Shown: positions 57,879 through 64,000 of the stretch, in pieces
Numbering within the stretch: position 1 is the first letter of the stretch
Layout: the number at the start of each line of letters is the position of its first letter
Made by a program: the position numbers and the translations under genes
Notes under the pieces: model-generated
What the model saw: only the letters and a program-made list of their open reading frames with translations
The model's database searches: none
Told to the model about the DNA's origin: nothing
Assembly (NCBI GenBank): GCA_025093985.1
Contig: JACAAK010000009.1
Coordinates: 2,418,001-2,482,000 of the forward strand
Direction of reading: 5' to 3'
Length of the DNA stretch: 64,000 nt
Source: Calvatia gigantea
Taxonomy: Eukaryota > Basidiomycota > Agaricomycetes > Agaricales > Lycoperdaceae

Positions 57879-60800
57879 CGGTGAAAAATAATCCAGAGGG
57901 CTTGCTAGGGGTTCGCAATGATTCAGTTCCTATTCTCGATCTTGCAGACCCTCCCACCGGCCACAACCCGGAACTCCCCCAAGACGCGCCTTTCACTACC
58001 CTCCTAAGCCGTTGCCACTCCCTTCTTTCGAAGATACTGGGAGATGCGGAACAGCGGGCACTTTTTTGCGAACTCTCAGAAGACGATGCCCAGTTAATGG
58101 CCGACTACTTGGACATAATATGTCACACTTTAATGTGATTACGGATACCTGGTTGGAGCGTGGGCGATTACAGGTTGTTCATGGCGCTATCATCTTTGAA
58201 TGAAGGCGCGCCTTGGCTTTGCTTTGCAAGCTTGCGAAAGGCGCACAGGTCCTTCCACGATCCTACGAGCTCACGGGTGTGGAATGCGGCAGCGAACTTG
58301 TAGGATTCGGAGGTTTTGCCGATGTATACAAAGGAGAACACAGGACTGAGACAGTATGTCTCAAGACTTTTCGTGTGTGTCAGAACCCCCCACAAAAACG
58401 AACGGATCATCAAAGTGGGTCTCATCTTTCCATCAGGTTTTCTCACCCAGTCAACAGACAGTCGGCCGTCCCAGGCTCGCGCATCTGAGCTAACATTATT
58501 GGCACACCTACGGCATAAAAACGTCCTGCCGTTTTACGGAGTATATCTCCTCGGTGATTTGTTATCAAAACATTGTGTTGTTTCGCCATGGATGGAGAAA
58601 GGAAACCTTCGCGATTACTTGGCGAAGTTTCCTGAAAAACCTCGGATGCCTTTGGTGAGTATAGGCCGTATGTCGAGATTATTTTCTGACCCTATATATC
58701 GTACTCTTCTCCTAGATATCTGATATTCTCAGCGGGCTCTCGTATTTGCATGATTTGGAGATTGTGCATAACGACCTCAAAGCGGTATCTCTCATGCGAT
58801 TTATGCCTTGGCCTTTCCTTATTTTTTACAGGAAAATATCCTTATTTCGGACAATGAACTTGCTCTGATAGCAGACTTTGGGGTGTCGTCCTTAGCGGCA
58901 GCTTCGTGGTTAATGTCCGTCACATTGCCTGGGGGAACTCCTCGCTGGATGGCCCCCGAGCTGCTTTTTACGAATGGGGGGGTTCGAGCCACCAAGTCTT
59001 GTGACATCTGGTCGTTTGCATGTCTATGCTACGAGGTGTGGTCTTTTTGTTATCTCACTCCCAATGATCGTCGAACACAGCAACCATAAAGGTTTTGGCA
59101 GACAAAGTACCGTTTTACCAGTATAGAGATTATCAGATGTTGGCCGCCATGATGAGGAAGGAAATTCCCCACCGACCGGAACCAGATACTGCTGTTGGTC
59201 GGAAGGAATTCAACGACCAGTTGTGGGGCTTATTAATGAAGTGTTGGGTGTATATGCCTGAAGATCGGCCTAGTTGCGAGAGACTCCAGGATTTGATTGC
59301 GGGGATAGGAATTCGAGATGATCGACTGAGGGCAGCGGGAGTTGACGACGGTTGCGCCTTTATAAAAACAACGAGAGAAGGGTCCAATGCTCAATCGGAT
59401 TATGCGCGTGTGCAGGAGATTCTATATCGCATAAATGGCAGCGCCGCCGGCCCTTCATCTACTGGAAAGTCTACCTCCGACATCCAATTGACCACTCCCA
59501 CTTTTCCGTCAACTCAGTCAAAGAACTATCCACCACCACCGCCGCCAGCAGCGCAGGCCACTGCCACCACAGTGCATCTCCCTCATCCACGAACTGGCAA
59601 TAACAACATTACACCGTAAGTGACCTCAGAATAAACAGAGGGAACTGAAGCCACCATCTTTAATCGGTTTAGATCACAAGGAAGTGCACCTAGAGAACCA
59701 GTTTCCGAAAGAAAGCCCATCTACCAGCGCATTTTCGGAATTACAAAATTCGTACGTGTTTTGTCCTATGACCCGGCAGATCATTAAATAGGAGGAAAGG
59801 CCAGCGGCATCTGGCGGAGCTTCTGCAAAGTTGAGAAGGAGGGGGGAATCCGATCCTTCGTCGGTAGCAAGTTCTTCTAGGGCTACGAGGGGTCCCAAAC
59901 CTCAGGTAACTGCGTCGGCTTCTCAAAAAGCACGCGCCCCAAGCCTTCGCAAAGAAAGTCGGGATATAAAGACTGAGGAGCTCAAGGAGACAGATACTGT
60001 GATAGTGTGAGTCTGTCCTATCCGCTCGATCACTCGATCAGAGCGCAAAATCTCACTCCAGATTCTTCAGACTGATGGGTCCGACTGGATCAGGGACAAC
60101 TTCGGTATGTGGTGTAGACAGGGTGTCGATTCCCAGCCCTCGCATCTTGTCCCAGTTTATCGGCGCTATCGTTGGTGTCGACAGGGGGGTGGGGCATGGT
60201 TTGGAGCCTTGCATGAGCGGAATCAGCGCCGTGAGGGTCTGCATTCCCATTCCTGAAGGTGATGTCGAAGTGGTTCTCGCCGACACCCCTGGGTTCGATG
60301 ACACTCATAAATCCGACTACCAAGTACTGCAGCTCATTTCAAACTGGCTAAAAGAAGTGTGAGTCACATACATACCACTTGTTCCTCGCACTGAAATAAT
60401 TTTGTTTGAAAGAGGCTACAAAAATATCCTCCTCGATGGTATCCTCTACTTCCACCGAATTACAGACGGCCAGATGACCGACACGGTTTTGAGGAACTTT
60501 GGGGTGTTCGAGAAGATTCGTGGGCCACAGGCGTGCAGTCGCGTTGTTACGGTCACGACGATGCGGGACGAGTTAAATGACGAAGAAACGGGAAATCGAC
60601 GTGAAGAGGAACTCAAGTCCTCCCTCTGGGCGGCAATGCTCGGGCGAGGGGCAAGTACGGAACGCTACAGGAACACTAAGGAATCGGCATGGCATATGCT
60701 CGAGCGCTTCATTGACACACTCGAAAACCAGTTGACGGCGGTCCAGCTGCAAAAGGAGGTGGTAAAATACAATAGAGCGCTCCCCAGCACCAATGCAGGG

Positions 60801-61049
60801 CAAGAGCTCTTCGCCAAAATCGACGAGGTTGACAAGATTCGAAAATCATTGATGCGCACTCTCAAGAACCGGATAAATAGTCGGGGGACTGATGAAGATA
60901 TTGTGAAACTGTTGCAGGATCAGTATCGTGGCCCTGAACGGGAGCGTGAAGCAGCAATGCAGGAGTTGGGTGAGTTGAAGGTACCGGTGTCTCAGAGATT
61001 CCTCAAGTCTTTGGGCGTCCAGGCTCGATACCTAGCACCTCGCTCCTGA
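57879..61049 (+). pseudogene. Array copy H: TKL kinase, Pro-rich linker, GTPase with coiled coil
   Basis: Continues from copy G (EGLLGVRNDSVPILDLADPP). Connector CHSLLSKILGDAEQRALFCE, then an in-frame TGA at 58201-58203 and a frame change at a C run near 58387. Kinase: GGFADVYKGEH, Lys in VCLKTFR, LPFYGVYLLGD, VSPWMEKGNLRDYL, IVHNDLKA, DFGVSS, RWMAPELL. The tail QSKNYPPPPPPAAQA leads through introns at 59612 and 59749, staying in frame, to KETDTVIV and the G domain. There the P-loop reads MGPTGSGTTS, with Thr for the essential Lys. VLADTPGFDDT, LYFHRIT and VVTVTTMRDEL follow. It ends in a coiled coil (ERFIDTLENQLTAVQLQKEV) at 61049. This copy shows the full kinase-linker-GTPase order best. 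Confidence 0.78.
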
Positions 61050-61318
61050 TTGGAGTTTGTACCTGTACGTATACCCAACAATCCATTTTGGTAAAGCAGA
61101 CATGTACGGTGGTAACTCGAAATGCTTCATTATCTTCACATACATATATACAACGGCTGGGAAAAGATACTTGCCCTCGGTGATGGGGATGTGCCCTTAT
61201 ATATAAACATATCGGATCCGTGTGGCAAGCCAATAGCAATACATCCGTAATTCTTTTTTCTGGTTTTCAACTGTTTCTGTGATGTCGGCTCGGGTGAAAT
61301 CATGCAGGGACCGGAAAT

Positions 61319-62796
61319 TTAAAGCTTCGCTTCAACACCACGCGCAGCGAGCTTCTTCTGCAGCTTCGACTATCAAACAAAACATAGTCAATGAATCAAC
61401 ATCTCCAAAAAACAACACAACGCCAGAACTCACGTTGACAGCGTCCATATACAGGTCCGTAATAACCCAATGCTCTCTCTTCACATCCTTCCCATGAATA
61501 GCAATCGCCAAATCCTTCGTCATGACTTCGTCTTCATCAATAACCTCCGCACACGCCTTCTCCAAATCCTGACAGAACTGTTTCAACGGCTCGTTCTTAT
61601 CAAGCTTAGCCCGGTGCAACAAGCCCCTCGTCCACGCAAAGATCGACGCAACAGGGTTCATCGACGTCTCATTGCCCTTTTGCCACTCACGATAATGGCG
61701 GGTGACTGTACCGTGTGCAGCTTCAGACTCGATGATATCACCGTCGGGTGTGAGAAGTCCGGAGGTCATCATGCCAGGGGAACCGAAACCTTGAGTGAGG
61801 ATGTCAGATTGGACGTCACCGTCGTAGTTCTTGGTCGACATGAAATGTACACGGCTATGAGCCGAGGTTTCTGGAATATTGGAAGAGATGACGTACAAGA
61901 ACCATTTTCTTCGCAAGAGCCATCTTGAAAGATGCATGAGCAAATCCTGTAATGGACTGAACCGCCACGTAATAACGATTAACTCAGACGATGACACGTC
62001 TTATCGCGAGAAAAACACGCACCTCATCAGTATTGTACATGCTCATTGCGATACCGGGACCTTTGAAGTCATATACGTTTAGAGAGGTGGGGGCAGAACC
62101 GTCCTGGGGGGTATATACGAGCTGGAGTTTTCCAGGTCCAGGCACAACATAGTTGGTTGATCGGTACTGCACTTCTTGTCAGCGCAATTCCTCTAAACCA
62201 CGATGGGAAGTAGGCCTGGTCACCAAAAGCATGACGCCCGATGAAGATTGGCTTGATCCATCCTGGGACAGGCCGGGGAATACGTTTGAGAACGATGGGC
62301 TCACGGAAAACTGTGCCCCCGAGGATGTTGTGAATCTAGTAGAATTGGCGTCAACGCAACACGTAAATGTGAGGTTGGAGGTAACATACAGTGCCATTTG
62401 GGCTCCTCCACATCTCCCTGAGGTTGAATTCTTTCACGCGATCCTCATCCGGGGTGATGGTTGCACATTTGATGCCGACTTTGTACTTCTGGATGGCATG
62501 GGCAGCGCCCACTGTGACCTGGTCATTGGTCTAATCCCGGCGGAAGAAGAGAAGAATCAGACAATCAGCGGCTTCATGAAGTTCAGAGAAAAACACGGAC
62601 CTGGTCACGGTACTCCAATCCCAGATCGTAGTATTTGATATCGAGTTTAGGATACGGGAGGATGAGCTGAAGCGGGGTAAGCTTGCGAATGAGGGGTAGT
62701 AAGGGAGGTATTGCACCCGTTCGCGGATTTTCTTTCAGATGATACTGGTCATCCCAGCTCGACGACGGGATTCTCGACAACAATCTTGTTGACCAT
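61319..62796 (-). pseudogene. NADP-dependent isocitrate dehydrogenase pseudogene 2
   Basis: Starts MVNKIVVENPVVEL, then loses about four codons (DGDE) with a frame shift. Later parts include [78 protein letters not shown] and [20 protein letters not shown]. The C-terminus is intact: [35 protein letters not shown] and [14 protein letters not shown]. In [10 protein letters not shown] a block of nearly 100 residues ([10 protein letters not shown] to ATK) is missing relative to pseudogene 1, joined at a repeated CCAAGAA/CCAAGGA. The gene lies antisense and right of copy H just as pseudogene 1 lies right of copy C-D. Confidence 0.85.
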
Positions 62797-63140
62797 GTCT
62801 CTATCTGCAGCGAGGAGAGGATAAGGAATTAGTAAGTAAGCAGGAGAAAGCGTGTGGGCGTAAGAAAGATCAATGAAGAGATGGGTCTCCGTCATGCCTA
62901 TGACGACAAGCGGAAGGACCCCAGGCCTAAACAGAAAAAATGGGCACTCACAACGCATTGGGGAAGACAAGAAGGGACGTGATCCTCCAGGGGATGCTGA
63001 AGTGTGCGAGAAAGCACGGGGGTTCGAGCTGCCCACATCATACGCCAGGTTGTAAAAGAAACTAGCAGGAAGCAACTCCTGTGAAATATCCCTCATGGCA
63101 TAATAAATACAACTACGGGACGTTGTCTAAATATACCTCG
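62797..63140. other. Spacer of the duplicated unit
   Basis: Alignable to 39782-40130 and 55110-55430. No gene seen. Confidence 0.5.
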
Positions 63141-63416
63141 TGTACTCGGTTTGTTGCTCTTGAACTTACCAAGGCTCCTGGGGCCAGGTGATATTTAGAA
63201 GAGAGGCAACCATGAGAGAAGCTGCGGCTGACCCGTTACAGGGCGCAGAGAGTTGAACTTGATGTAGTGGGGCGTCTCGAAGCAGTTCCTGGTGCGTGGT
63301 ACTCGCGTGGTACACCAAAGCCTTCTGAAGTTCAAGCGCCAACGATTGACGCTCTCGTCCTCTCCTCAGCTCCGTACACATCCTCTGTTAACAGTCCTGG
63401 ACATTGAGCAACTCTA
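63141..63416 (+). promoter_or_regulatory. Conserved upstream block of kinase copy I
   Basis: Fourth copy of the block at 33121-33407, ending at the ATG at 63417. Confidence 0.6.
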
Positions 63417-64000
63417 ATGTCCCTCAATGACCACCAGACTGTGTCGGGTGGGGTTGCCAGTGGTACGTCCGATTTGCCAGGATAAGCAGAATCAGAGCTA
63501 ATCGCTATGACCTTCATCATCGCATAATCCTGATTCGCCCCTTTTCTCAACCTCGCAGACCCTCCCACCAACCACAACCAAGGACCACACCAAGACGCGC
63601 CTTTCCTAACCCCTCAGGGCCACTGTCACTCCCTTCTTTCGAAGATACTAGGAGATGCGGAACAGTGGCCGCTTGTTTGCGAACTCTCAGAGGATGCTGC
63701 CCAGTTATTGGTAAATTACTTGGACATCGTATGTCATAGTCAGATATGGTTATGCATACCAGGTTGAACCCGAAGCATGGGTGGTTACAGGTTGCTCGCG
63801 ACGTTAACTTCTTTAATGCTCGTGGGCGGAGGCGCGCTCTGGCTCTGCTTTACAAGCTTGCCAAGTCCGCCCAGGTCTTTCCGCAACACTACCAGCTCAC
63901 GGAAGTGGAATCCTGTGGCCAACCTGTAAGCTGGGGAGGCTTTGCCGATATACACATGGGAAAATACAAGGATCGGACGGTATGCATCAAGGTCTTTCGT
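63417..64000 (+). CDS. Array copy I: TKL kinase N-terminus, cut by the window edge
   Basis: Starts MSLNDHQTVSGGVAS, then exon 2 (CHSLLSKILGDAEQWPLVCE) and exon 3 (VARDVNFFNARGRRRALALL, then SWGGFADIHMGKYKD and VCIKVFR). All exons seen are open and in phase. It shares the DIHMGKY variant of the glycine-rich loop with copy G, so these two are close relatives. The catalytic core lies outside the window, so activity cannot be judged. Confidence 0.75.

Overview
The window looks like a chromosomal segment of a basidiomycete fungus, most likely an agaricomycete. Genes are cut by many 35-120 nt GT-AG introns, fungal copia and Tc1-like elements are present, and the kinases are of the TKL type that is expanded in these fungi. 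No rRNA, tRNA or CRISPR was seen.

Layout. 1-357 is a broken copy of an F-box gene whose full copy lies at 17431-19473. 640-3281 is a spliced C3HC zinc-finger (NIPA/Rsm1-like) gene. 5879-11157 is a nearly intact Ty1/copia retrotransposon with a target-site duplication and a copia-type half-tRNA primer site. 11163-17400 is mostly transposon debris and dispersed repeats, with one possible small gene. 17431-24557 is the ordinary part: an F-box gene, a secreted GH5 exo-beta-1,3-glucanase (six exons) and a divergent coiled-coil gene.

From about 25.5 kb to the end, the window is a repeated array of two modules: a TKL-type protein kinase (seven copies, here A, B, C, E, G, H, I) and a P-loop G domain resembling AIG1/IMAP GTPases (five copies plus a transposed fragment). 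Splice sites I could follow by eye join the modules into single genes. Copies A and B read GTPase then kinase. Copies C-D, E-F and H read kinase, proline-rich linker, GTPase. Copy G is a pseudokinase joined in frame to kinase H. Antisense NADP-isocitrate dehydrogenase pseudogenes travel with the unit (38.1-39.8, 55.0-55.1 and 61.3-62.8 kb), and a conserved block of roughly 290 bp sits upstream of each C/E/G/I start. Nearly every copy carries at least one frameshift, stop or lost catalytic residue, so the locus looks like a birth-and-death family. By analogy with other kinase and GTPase expansions it may serve signalling or self/non-self recognition; that role is inference only.

Copy E is split by a 9.8-kb copia-like element (42769-52573). 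Its two 542-bp LTRs differ at one base I could find, although its interior is thoroughly decayed. Inside it sits a Tc1-type transposon (43475-46573) whose transposase is in turn split by a captured fragment of the array's own GTPase gene.
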